From an uncultured Clostridia bacterium (GTDB lineage Bacteria > Bacillota > Clostridia > Lachnospirales > Lachnospiraceae): 12,912 nt of DNA. Positions 6,423-12,912 of this stretch are shown in pieces. Each line of letters opens with the position of its first letter. The stretch's first letter is position 1. The stretch is taken from positions 1 to 12,912 of the forward strand of contig CAMWWW010000028.1 of NCBI GenBank assembly GCA_947178015.1, written 5' to 3'. The position numbers and the translations under genes were made by a program. The notes beneath the pieces were generated by a model, which saw only the letters and a list, made by a program, of their open reading frames with translations, was not told where the DNA came from and searched no databases.

Positions 6423-7476
6423 ACTGGTTCAGCCTTGCTTTCTTATTCTTTCTTCCTGCCTTTACCTGATTCTCCTCGCCCTCCATCACAGGAACAGAAG
6501 CCAACACCGGCAGATCGAGATAAAATGCCACATCCTTTTCATCCTTCACAGTAGTGTCTAAGATAATCATAAAGAAAATCACACCAGCCGCCAAAAATCC
6601 ACCAAGAATTCCGCCAAGTAAGATATACTTAATGCCGCTCTTGATCACACCCATAATGGAGTTGTTCTTCTTTTCCGGCTCTTTTAATTCATCCAGAGCC
6701 TTCTCCTTTGCCTCAAGAGATTCATTCAGATTTTCCACATTTTCGGTATTGGATTTCTGTGTATTTTCATAGCTGAGCTCCACGGTAGAATAGATGGATT
6801 CCGTCACTCTCTGCATCTCATGGGAACCAACATTCTTTACAACCGTTGCCTGATAATTGGTAAGGCATTTCTCCACCAACTGAAGCAGCTCCTTACATGC
6901 TTTTTCATCCTTGTGAAGCACACGGATATTGATCATGCGGTTGTTGTAATCCACTGTTACATTGAGAATCTCCTGAAGATAACGAAGCTCCATCTTTTCC
7001 TTCATATTGTCCTGAAGATAATTGAACATCGTTCCGTTGGTTGCCATGGAAGCATATGCATTTAATACGCTGTTGGCAATATCGGGATTTTGATAAGTAG
7101 ACTCCAGAATAATCTGATAATCCGTGTCAACATAGTATTGTACCACGCCGACCTGAACGTCAAAAGGATTAAGCTGCATTAAAACGGATTTCTCATTGTA
7201 CTCCTCCTGCCTCTCAATGCTGGTATTCAGGTTATCAATTTCTTTCTCCAACTGCTTCTTATTTTTCTCATATGCCTTTACGCTGTCCTCGTACTCCTCT
7301 TCCTGCTTTTCAATCACCTCCGGATCATTGAGGTTCTGCATCATCGGAATCACCCTATATGCACCAAGCAGCACGGCTCCTACCACTCCAGCCGCAATCA
7401 TGATCCAGATTTTCTTAAGCATTGTTTTGATAAGCTGAATCAGATCAATTTCTCTTTCATAAGTCTGCTGTTCCAT
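6397..7476 (-). CDS. Wzz-type polysaccharide chain-length determinant / kinase adaptor
   Basis: Proteins of this class (CpsC, CapA, Wzz) sit in the cytoplasmic membrane, set polymer length and activate the partner BY-kinase. From the ATG at 7476 the protein has 359 residues: an N-terminal cytoplasmic stretch EREIDLIQLIKTMLKKIW, a first membrane helix (about 21-41), a long extracellular part rich in coiled coil (EEEYEDSVKAYEKNKKQLEK and later NLNESLEAKEKALDELKEPE), a second helix (about 284-308), and a cytoplasmic tail with LDTTVKDEKDVAFYLDLPVL. The start is uncertain: a TTG at 7515 lies only two bases from AGGA and adds a lysine- and glutamate-rich 13 residues, whereas the ATG matches the usual family beginning but has GGAG 12 bases away. 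Its stop overlaps the next gene's upstream ATG. Confidence 0.88.
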   Translation of the reverse strand: MEQQTYEREIDLIQLIKTMLKKIWIMIAAGVVGAVLLGAYRVIPMMQNLNDPEVIEKQEEEYEDSVKAYEKNKKQLEKEIDNLNTSIERQEEYNEKSVLMQLNPFDVQVGVVQYYVDTDYQIILESTYQNPDIANSVLNAYASMATNGTMFNYLQDNMKEKMELRYLQEILNVTVDYNNRMINIRVLHKDEKACKELLQLVEKCLTNYQATVVKNVGSHEMQRVTESIYSTVELSYENTQKSNTENVENLNESLEAKEKALDELKEPEKKNNSIMGVIKSGIKYILLGGILGGFLAAGVIFFMIILDTTVKDEKDVAFYLDLPVLASVPVMEGEENQVKAGRKNKKARLNQYAGKTAQK

Positions 7477-7541
7477 TCGTCTCTTCTTCTCCTTCTCTTC
7501 CTTCTGGGTATTCAAATCCTATTTTTTATTTTTCACAGTGG

Positions 7542-9401
7542 TTATGGACTCTTTGGATGATAGGTCGGCACAATCTCTTGTATAAACCGTCTGATCTCAT
7601 CTGGTTCCTGCTCCACTACCTGCTTTAAGTGCTCAAGCTGAATAAAAAATTTATCTTCGTCAAGTACAATTGGTTTCCCAATATGTATCAACTTATTCTC
7701 TGTATCCTGAAGCCCTTCCTCATCCATCAAAAGCTCCTCATACAACTTCTCACCCGGTCTTAATCCCGTAAACTCTATTTTAATATCCTCATCGGGAATC
7801 AATCCCGACAGGCGAATTAAATTCTTAGCCAGATCCAGTATTTTTACAGGCTCTCCCATATCCAGCACAAAAATCTCGCCGCCGTGCGCCTTCGCTCCTG
7901 CTTCCAGCACCAGCGATACCGCCTCTGGTATGGTCATAAAATAACGAATAATATCGGGGTGCGTCACCTTGACCGGGCCGCCCATCTCTATCTGCTTTTT
8001 AAAAAGTGGAATGACACTTCCGTTGCTTCCCAGAACATTTCCAAACCGTACTGCCACAAACTCTGTATCGGAATGTCGGTTGTAGGTCTGCACAATCATC
8101 TCGCAGATACGCTTGGAAGCTCCCATAATATTGGTCGGATTTACTGCCTTATCTGTGGAAATTAACACAAATTTGTCTGCGCCGTAGCGATCCGCCGCCA
8201 CTACTGTCTTCCATGTGCCAAATACATTATTCTTAATTGCCTCATTTGGACTGTTCTCCATCAGAGGAACGTGCTTGTGCGCCGCTGCATGGTAGACCAG
8301 ATTGGGATGATAGGTTTCAAAAATCGCGTTCATGCGGGCCGAATTCCGCACAGATGCTATTAGAACCACCAAATCCAGATCGGGATATTTGCCAATCAGC
8401 TCCTGCTGAATATCATAGGCATTATTTTCATAAATATCTACAATAATAAGCTGCTTTGGCTGATGTGCTGCTATCTGGCGGCAGAGCTCACTTCCTATCG
8501 AGCCGCCCCCGCCCGTCACCAGAACGACCTTATTCTGCACATACCCCATCACTTGGCTTAAATTTACCGAAACGGGATCACGTCCCAGCAGATCTTCAAT
8601 CTCCACCTTCCGCAGCTTGCTGACGCTGACTTCGCCTGTCATAAACTGGTAGATGCCGGGAAGGATTTTAAGCTCGCAGCTTGTCTCCTTACATATATCA
8701 ATAATTTCCTTAATCTCTCTCTTTTTTACCGCGGGCATGGCAATGATAATCTGATCGATCGACATGCTCTCGACATAGCGCAATATCTTCGTCCTGTCTC
8801 CAACGACTTTAACCCCGTGAATATAACGCCCTATTTTCTCAAAATCATCATCAATGACACAGGAAACTTTAAAGTTCAGATGCTCGCTGGTCATGATTTC
8901 CTTGATTATCATATTTCCTGCCTCTCCGGCGCCGATAATCATTGTGTTCATTCCCCCGGAGGCAATTCGCTTCTTCCTTCGCACCATCCGCATAAATCGG
9001 TAGATAAACCGGCTCATGGTAATCAGGAGCACAAACACCATGCCATACAGGAAATAAAAGCTTCTAGGAGGAGACATGCCCATAAGCTGCATCCCCACTA
9101 TCTGAAGCAGCGACGTGAGCACACACGCTGTCACGACATTCTGCATCTCCGTCACTCCGGCAAATGCCCACAAGCTGTGATAAAGTCGAAAAAAATAGAA
9201 CACCACCACCGTCACAAGAATGTTAATCGGGAAATATTGCCAGACCATCTCTATATATTTAGGCTCTATCTGACTATAGCTAAATTCAAAACGCAGCAAA
9301 AGTGCCAGCGCACTTGCCACCAGTATCGCTGCTATATCATAAGATGCCAAAAATACCCTTCGAAACAGAAGCTTATAATCGCGCACCCTCTTACTCATCA
9401 T
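7542..9401 (-). CDS. Membrane-anchored nucleotide-sugar 4,6-dehydratase (PglF/CapD/WbpM type)
   Basis: Enzymes of this type convert UDP-GlcNAc to the UDP-4-keto-6-deoxy sugar that begins bacillosamine and related pathways. The 619-residue form has four membrane segments in the first 140 residues, a Rossmann domain with GAGEAG (157-162), and a second SDR domain with TGGGGSIG (296-303). The catalytic region reads STDKAVNPTNIMGASK (415-430), with T416-D417-K418 and Met in place of the usual SDR tyrosine, as in PglF and WbpM. LRPGEKLYEELL (547-558) is the typical C-terminal motif. I chose ATG 9401 because GAGG is five bases upstream; the longer frame from 9458 overlaps the VanZ gene. It supplies the substrate for the PglE-like aminotransferase encoded about 3 kb downstream. 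Sugar specificity (GlcNAc versus other) is inferred from family and context. Confidence 0.92.
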   Translation of the reverse strand: MMSKRVRDYKLLFRRVFLASYDIAAILVASALALLLRFEFSYSQIEPKYIEMVWQYFPINILVTVVVFYFFRLYHSLWAFAGVTEMQNVVTACVLTSLLQIVGMQLMGMSPPRSFYFLYGMVFVLLITMSRFIYRFMRMVRRKKRIASGGMNTMIIGAGEAGNMIIKEIMTSEHLNFKVSCVIDDDFEKIGRYIHGVKVVGDRTKILRYVESMSIDQIIIAMPAVKKREIKEIIDICKETSCELKILPGIYQFMTGEVSVSKLRKVEIEDLLGRDPVSVNLSQVMGYVQNKVVLVTGGGGSIGSELCRQIAAHQPKQLIIVDIYENNAYDIQQELIGKYPDLDLVVLIASVRNSARMNAIFETYHPNLVYHAAAHKHVPLMENSPNEAIKNNVFGTWKTVVAADRYGADKFVLISTDKAVNPTNIMGASKRICEMIVQTYNRHSDTEFVAVRFGNVLGSNGSVIPLFKKQIEMGGPVKVTHPDIIRYFMTIPEAVSLVLEAGAKAHGGEIFVLDMGEPVKILDLAKNLIRLSGLIPDEDIKIEFTGLRPGEKLYEELLMDEEGLQDTENKLIHIGKPIVLDEDKFFIQLEHLKQVVEQEPDEIRRFIQEIVPTYHPKSP

Positions 9402-9427
9402 TCCGCCCTCACTTTTCCGTATCTTCT

Positions 9428-9907
9428 TTAGTATACCTCTTTTTTCCATTTTACACAAGCTAAAATAACAGAAATCAGCAGGATTCCTATTAATACGCCA
9501 ACACTGTCTATCATAACATCCTTAAGCTCACCGCTTCTGCCCGGCACAAAGCGCTGATGGAATTCATCGGTACATGCATAAAGAATACCAGTAACGAGAG
9601 CCAAAGGCAAACGAAATATTTTCCATTGTGCTGGTATATATTCTCTCATACAGAGCACCAGCAATATCCCCAAAATAGCGAATTCTGTCATATGTGCGGC
9701 TTTTCTGAGCAGATGCTCCGTAAAGCCCCCGGCAAAGATCTGCCCCATCACTGGAATATCGGTGACAAATTTCTGTATTTTTTGAAAAAGCCCTCCGCTT
9801 AGGCTTGCCGATTGCACTGCGGGCTGAGACGAAAAATAGAAAATAACCCCCATCCACAAAGCTGTCAGCAAGGTAATTATATAGACGCGATATGTCCTAG
9901 TTATCAT
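9428..9907 (-). CDS. VanZ-like membrane protein
   Basis: VanZ-family proteins are small membrane proteins; the founding member gives low-level teicoplanin resistance, but the biochemical role is unknown. The 159 residues show an N-terminal helix followed by FYFSSQP, a conserved AAHMTEFAILGILL segment, and the hallmark DEFHQRFVPGRSGELKDVMIDSVGVLIG, with four hydrophobic segments overall. The ATG at 9907 has AGG six bases upstream; the ATG at 9943 would add 12 polar residues and has a poor ribosome site, so the start is uncertain. It is the first gene after the promoter at 10090-10118 and ends 26 bases before the dehydratase gene, making it part of the EPS operon. A role in the envelope or in polymer export is a guess from position. 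Confidence 0.87.
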   Translation of the reverse strand: MITRTYRVYIITLLTALWMGVIFYFSSQPAVQSASLSGGLFQKIQKFVTDIPVMGQIFAGGFTEHLLRKAAHMTEFAILGILLVLCMREYIPAQWKIFRLPLALVTGILYACTDEFHQRFVPGRSGELKDVMIDSVGVLIGILLISVILACVKWKKEVY

Positions 9908-10002
9908 CACATACCTATGCCTTTCTTCCTCTTTACATATCATTTGACAAGATTACCCTTCTTTTCCTTTTATTCTTCCAGCATAATCTTCCATTACACA
10001 AC

Positions 10003-10054
10003 AAAAACCACCTCACAAAAGGGCACAGACTATCCACGCCTCCCTGCAAGTGGT
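10003..10054 (-). promoter_or_regulatory. Attenuator-like RNA structure in the leader of the first EPS operon
   Basis: The transcript from the promoter at 10090 can fold into an outer stem ACCACTT (10048-10054) with AGGTGGT (10007-10013), immediately followed by TTTTGTTGT. Inside it a second stem pairs GGCGTGGA with TCTGTGCC (10022-10040) using three G-U pairs. These wobbles pair only in the minus-strand RNA. No known riboswitch class is recognised. Confidence 0.45.
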
Positions 10055-10089
10055 CTTAATACCAACAATATAGTACGTCACTGTCTTAT

Positions 10090-10118
10090 ACTATAACAAG
10101 CTTGTCACAATTCGTCAA
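10090..10118 (-). promoter_or_regulatory. Sigma-A-type promoter of the first EPS operon
   Basis: Minus strand TTGACG (10113-10118), 17 bases, TATAGT (10090-10095): five of six matches at each hexamer with ideal spacing. Transcription would begin near 10083, leaving a leader of about 140-175 bases before the VanZ-like gene. It lies just beyond the aspS terminator. Confidence 0.75.
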
Positions 10119-10146
10119 GTACTATTGAAAAAAACATAAAAAGCAG

Positions 10147-10187
10147 TTTTTGAAAATGGTCCGATCGAGGCGGACCATTTTCAAAAA
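10147..10187 (-). terminator. Strong intrinsic terminator after aspS (bidirectional)
   Basis: A perfect 17-bp stem (10147-10163 with 10171-10187, GAAAATGGTCCG and its complement plus five A/T pairs) encloses a seven-base loop. It begins 13 bases after the aspS stop codon, ends in a T run on both strands, and separates aspS from the EPS operon. Confidence 0.9.
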
Positions 10188-10200
10188 ACCACGTTCTGCT

Positions 10201-11985
10201 CTATTCCTGCACTATCTCTATTTGTAATTCATCCAACTGTTTCCCATCTACCACATTCGGCGCCTCCGACATTAAACAGGATGCATCCTTTACCTTGGGG
10301 AAGGCGATCACGTCACGGATGCTGTCCTCTTTTGCCATCAGCATAACCAAGCGGTCCAACCCATAGGCTAGTCCTGCGTGTGGAGGTACGCCATATTGGA
10401 ACGCGTTTAATAAAAATCCAAATCTTTCATAAGCGCTTTCCTTTGTAAAGCCCAGCACCTCAAACATTTTTTCTTGGATGTCGCTCTGATAGATACGCAC
10501 GCTTCCCCCGCCAAGCTCTGTGCCATTTAACGTAATGTCGTATGCTTTTGCGCGAACCTTGCCCGGATCGGTGTCCAACAGTGGCAAATCTTCGTCCATC
10601 GGCATGGTAAATGGATGATGCGTTGCCACATATCGATGTTCTTCTTCTGAGTACTCCAATAGTGGAAATTCAACAACCCAAAGGAAGCGATAATCGTCCT
10701 TTTTCAAAAGATCAAGCTGTTTGGCAATCTCTAATCGGAGTGCTCCAAGCACAGAATAGACGATATTGTTCTTGTCTGCCGCAAAAAGGAGCAGATCGCC
10801 CGGTTTTCCTTCTAAGCGTTCCACAATCGCCGCAAGCTCCTCTTCCTTCATAAATTTGGCAAAGGAGGATTTGTAAGTGCCGTCCTCATGGATGCTCAAA
10901 TAGGCCAGACCTTTCACTCCGTAGCCTTTTGCAAATTCTACTAGAGCATCGATCTTTTTTCTTGGCATACTGCCCTGCCCGCTGGCATTGATGCCGCGGA
11001 CCGAACCACCTTGCTCCAGCGCACTGGTAAATACTCCAAAACCGCAGTCTTTTACCAGATCAGAGATATTTCTTAGCTCCATGCCAAAACGAACGTCTGG
11101 CTTATCAGAGCCAAAACGCTCCATCGCTTCCTTCCATGTCATTCTGGGAATGGGGAGCGGAACCTCCACGTCAAGCACTTTCTTAAATAAAGCAGCGAGC
11201 AGTCTTTCATTTACTTCAATCACATCATCGACATCGACAAAAGAAAGCTCCATGTCAATCTGGGTAAATTCTGGCTGACGGTCTGCCCTTAGATCCTCAT
11301 CGCGATAGCATCTGGCAAGCTGAAAATAACGATCATACCCTGCGCACATCAAAAGCTGCTTAAAAAGCTGCGGAGACTGCGGCAGTGCATAGAAATTGCC
11401 CGGATGCACACGGCTTGGCACCAAGTAGTCCCTCGCACCCTCCGGCGTGCTCTTGCAGAGTGTCGGCGTCTCAATCTCTAAAAATCCCTCGTCGGCAAGA
11501 AATGCTCTTGTCAGCGTGGCGATCTGGCTTCTCATTTTTATATTTTTCTGCAAATCTGGTCTTCTCAAATCCAGATAGCGGTATTTTAATCGACTCTCCT
11601 CCTTGGTCTGGGAGTTTTCTTCAATAGGAAATGGTGGTGTCTGTGCTTCCGAGAGAATTCGAAGCTGTGTCACGCGAAGCTCAATCTCTCCTGTTTCCAT
11701 TGATTCATTGACTGCGCCGGAACGAGCTTCCATCCTGCCCACAGCAGCGATCACAAATTCACTTCTCAGCGTCTCTGCCTTGGCGAATCCCTCCTCGCCC
11801 ACATCCTTGCTGTCAAATACAAGCTGTAAGATACCAGAGCGATCTCTCAGATCGATAAAGATTAAACTTCCTAGATTTCTTCTTTTCTGCACCCAGCCCA
11901 TCACCGTAACTGTCTCGCCAATATTTGTTTTTGACAGCTCTGTACAGCGGTGCGTCCGTTTTAAACCTTTCATTGACTCTGCCAT
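10201..11985 (-). CDS. aspS: Aspartyl-tRNA synthetase
   Basis: The enzyme charges tRNA-Asp with aspartate in the cytoplasm. The 594-residue product has the full bacterial layout: an N-terminal OB-fold anticodon domain (GWVQKRRNLGSLIFIDLRDR), the class II core with TPEGARDYLVPSR, SPQLFKQLLM (about 204-213) and motif 2 (FRDE-like CYRDEDLRADRQPEFTQID, about 226-244), the bacterial GAD insertion (about 290-400), and motif 3 GLAYGLDRLVML (from about 538). The ATG at 11985 is chosen because GAGG lies six bases upstream, in the shared start-site element; ATG at 11997 lies inside that element and would add four residues. It follows the LysM gene by 36 bases, so it may be read from further upstream, and is closed by the terminator at 10147-10187. 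Nothing appears broken. Confidence 0.97.
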   Translation of the reverse strand: MAESMKGLKRTHRCTELSKTNIGETVTVMGWVQKRRNLGSLIFIDLRDRSGILQLVFDSKDVGEEGFAKAETLRSEFVIAAVGRMEARSGAVNESMETGEIELRVTQLRILSEAQTPPFPIEENSQTKEESRLKYRYLDLRRPDLQKNIKMRSQIATLTRAFLADEGFLEIETPTLCKSTPEGARDYLVPSRVHPGNFYALPQSPQLFKQLLMCAGYDRYFQLARCYRDEDLRADRQPEFTQIDMELSFVDVDDVIEVNERLLAALFKKVLDVEVPLPIPRMTWKEAMERFGSDKPDVRFGMELRNISDLVKDCGFGVFTSALEQGGSVRGINASGQGSMPRKKIDALVEFAKGYGVKGLAYLSIHEDGTYKSSFAKFMKEEELAAIVERLEGKPGDLLLFAADKNNIVYSVLGALRLEIAKQLDLLKKDDYRFLWVVEFPLLEYSEEEHRYVATHHPFTMPMDEDLPLLDTDPGKVRAKAYDITLNGTELGGGSVRIYQSDIQEKMFEVLGFTKESAYERFGFLLNAFQYGVPPHAGLAYGLDRLVMLMAKEDSIRDVIAFPKVKDASCLMSEAPNVVDGKQLDELQIEIVQE

Positions 11986-12017
11986 TTTCTCCCTCATTTC
12001 TGCACTATCTTGTGCAT
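11982..12017 (-). repeat. Start-site element, copy 3 (before aspS)
   Basis: Third copy of the element, with a perfect small hairpin TGCAC-AAGATA-GTGCA directly before CAGAAATGAGG and ATGG six bases on. It lies between the LysM gene stop and aspS. Read in the matching frame it encodes MHKIVQK and TGA, resembling the GKTAQK end of Wzz. Confidence 0.65.
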
Positions 12018-12021
12018 TGCT

Positions 12022-12777
12022 TTATTCCATCGGTACATAAAGAACCTGATTCTTATAGATTAAACTTGGATTTTTAAGCTGATCCTGATTTGCTTTATAA
12101 ATTTCCTCATACCGGTACGAGCTTCCAAGATAGTTCTGTGCCATCGCACAGAGCGTGTCCCCTTCTTTTACGCGGACCAGACGAAATCCGTCTGGTATAT
12201 CAGAATAAATGGGATTCTCCGCCATCTTTCCATAAAAATATGCGATATCAAAAATCTCTTCTGTCTCTTCTCCAGTATTCGTATCCTTTATACACAAAAT
12301 ATATTCTATTTTATAAATATTTTCGCTGTTTTCTTGTGCCTTTAATTCTTCTGGCACAAATGGATACTGTTTCTCCCTGTCAGCATCTGGATTCTCGCGG
12401 AGCCTTTCCTCAAGCGACTGCACAGGCATAGGATCACAATAATACAACGGCTCTATCGTTCCGCCGGAAATTCTTTCTTCTATCTCGTCGCAAACTATCC
12501 GATACTCCAAAGAAAATTCATAGTCCTCCGATAATGTTACCCAAGATAACTGAAAGGATGTATCCCAGTCAAGTACCTGATAGCATCGCATATCATCATA
12601 AAATCCTGCCACCGGCTTTGAATACTTCATGCTTCCGCCAAAATTTATCTCTCCCGTCACGCCAAAGGCAATATCTATGTTCTCCTGCGCCGCCTCTGTC
12701 TCATCCGCCTTAACGGGGCTGCCAGAGAAACAAAGCAGGGCTGCCGCTAACCATAAGCCACCGTGCCATCCTCTCAT
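12022..12777 (-). CDS. Secreted LysM-domain protein of unknown function
   Basis: LysM domains bind the N-acetylglucosamine backbone of peptidoglycan. The 251-residue protein begins with a short signal peptide (hydrophobic 8-19, likely cleavage after VKA at 24). The middle (25-195) is acidic, shows no motif I recognise and resembles a beta-rich domain. The C-terminal LysM domain (about 199-249) reads RVKEGDTLCAMAQNYLG, then EIYKANQDQLKNPSLIYKNQVLYVP. There is no catalytic domain in view, so it is a wall-bound or LysM-guided accessory protein rather than a hydrolase by itself. The ATG at 12777 has AAGGTG about ten bases upstream. It lies 23 bases after the previous gene stop and 36 before aspS, consistent with one transcript. 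Confidence 0.85.
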   Translation of the reverse strand: MRGWHGGLWLAAALLCFSGSPVKADETEAAQENIDIAFGVTGEINFGGSMKYSKPVAGFYDDMRCYQVLDWDTSFQLSWVTLSEDYEFSLEYRIVCDEIEERISGGTIEPLYYCDPMPVQSLEERLRENPDADREKQYPFVPEELKAQENSENIYKIEYILCIKDTNTGEETEEIFDIAYFYGKMAENPIYSDIPDGFRLVRVKEGDTLCAMAQNYLGSSYRYEEIYKANQDQLKNPSLIYKNQVLYVPME

Positions 12778-12800
12778 CTATCTTCGTCACCTTCCTATTC

Positions 12801-12911
12801 TTACAGCGTATCCATCGAATCCTTATAAAATTCCTTACATTCTGTATAGCCTTCCTTTGCTAACTGTTCCTTCTGATATTTTTTATTTTTATTCATGCGC
12901 GCAAGAAAAAC
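12801..12911 (-). CDS. C-terminal end of an unidentified gene (cut by the right edge)
   Basis: The last 36 codons of an open frame enter from the right edge and stop with TAA at 12801-12803. The visible tail is charged and Lys/Glu-rich, with NKNKKYQKEQLAKEGYTECK and KEFYKDSMDTL. No family can be named from so little. Its stop is 23 bases before the LysM gene start, which suggests one operon. It is supported by this spacing and by codon-like composition only. Confidence 0.5.
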   Translation of the reverse strand, partial: VFLARMNKNKKYQKEQLAKEGYTECKEFYKDSMDTL

Positions 12912-12912
12912 C

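Noticed and set aside
8817..9431. Plus-strand 204-codon open frame
   Set aside because: It lies wholly antisense to the dehydratase gene, whose membrane segments and Rossmann motifs are intact. The His-rich translation is a mirror of that gene's codons.
11603..12040. Plus-strand 145-codon open frame over the aspS start
   Set aside because: Antisense to well-conserved aspS codons and to the LysM gene end, with a Ser-rich translation typical of such shadows.
1..12912. Search for tRNA, rRNA, CRISPR arrays and insertion sequences
   Set aside because: No cloverleaf-like region, regular repeat-spacer pattern, transposase or flanking inverted repeats could be supported.

Overview
The window looks like chromosome of a low- to mid-G+C anaerobic Firmicute, most likely class Clostridia and Lachnospiraceae-like. 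Grounds: AGGAGG-type ribosome sites, clostridial-type protein sequences, a LoaP/UpxY-type NusG paralog inside a polysaccharide locus, and gene content typical of clostridial exopolysaccharide (EPS) or capsule loci. The genus cannot be fixed from the sequence alone. Every convincing gene lies on the minus strand, so transcription runs from high to low coordinates.

Right side (about 10200-12912): the 3' end of an unidentified gene, a secreted LysM protein and the housekeeping gene aspS. They are closed by a strong 17-bp stem terminator (10147-10187) directly after aspS.

First EPS unit (about 5646-10118): a clear sigma-A-type promoter (TTGACG-17-TATAGT), a structured leader ending in an attenuator-like hairpin, then a VanZ-like membrane protein, a membrane-anchored nucleotide-sugar 4,6-dehydratase (PglF/CapD type), a Wzz-type chain-length/adaptor protein and a CpsD-type BY-kinase-like ATPase. 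The last lacks the usual Walker A' aspartates and tyrosine tail. A hairpin follows.

Junction (5137-5767): 630 AT-rich bases without an intact gene. They hold a terminator-like hairpin, a 16-bp direct repeat, a coding-like relic without a start codon, two further hairpins and a weak candidate promoter.

Second EPS unit (1-5136): a LoaP-type antiterminator, a hairpin at its stop codon, a structured leader, then a DegT-family aminotransferase (PglE-like), a monotopic phosphoglycosyl transferase (PglC-like), a PglD/NeuD acetyltransferase, a stand-alone acyl carrier protein and an FkbH-family protein cut by the left edge.

How they fit: the dehydratase, aminotransferase, acetyltransferase and phosphoglycosyl transferase together match the PglF-E-D-C route that makes UDP-N,N'-diacetylbacillosamine and loads its sugar phosphate on undecaprenyl phosphate. 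Wzz and CpsD would control polymer length, and the LoaP-type factor would let polymerase read through the long downstream operon. The ACP/FkbH pair adds a hint that the glycan carries a three-carbon acyl group (glycerate or a derivative) supplied as an ACP thioester. A short sequence (about 36 nt) recurs at the translation starts of three unrelated genes (cpsD-like, aspS, aminotransferase) and is the least expected pattern seen here.
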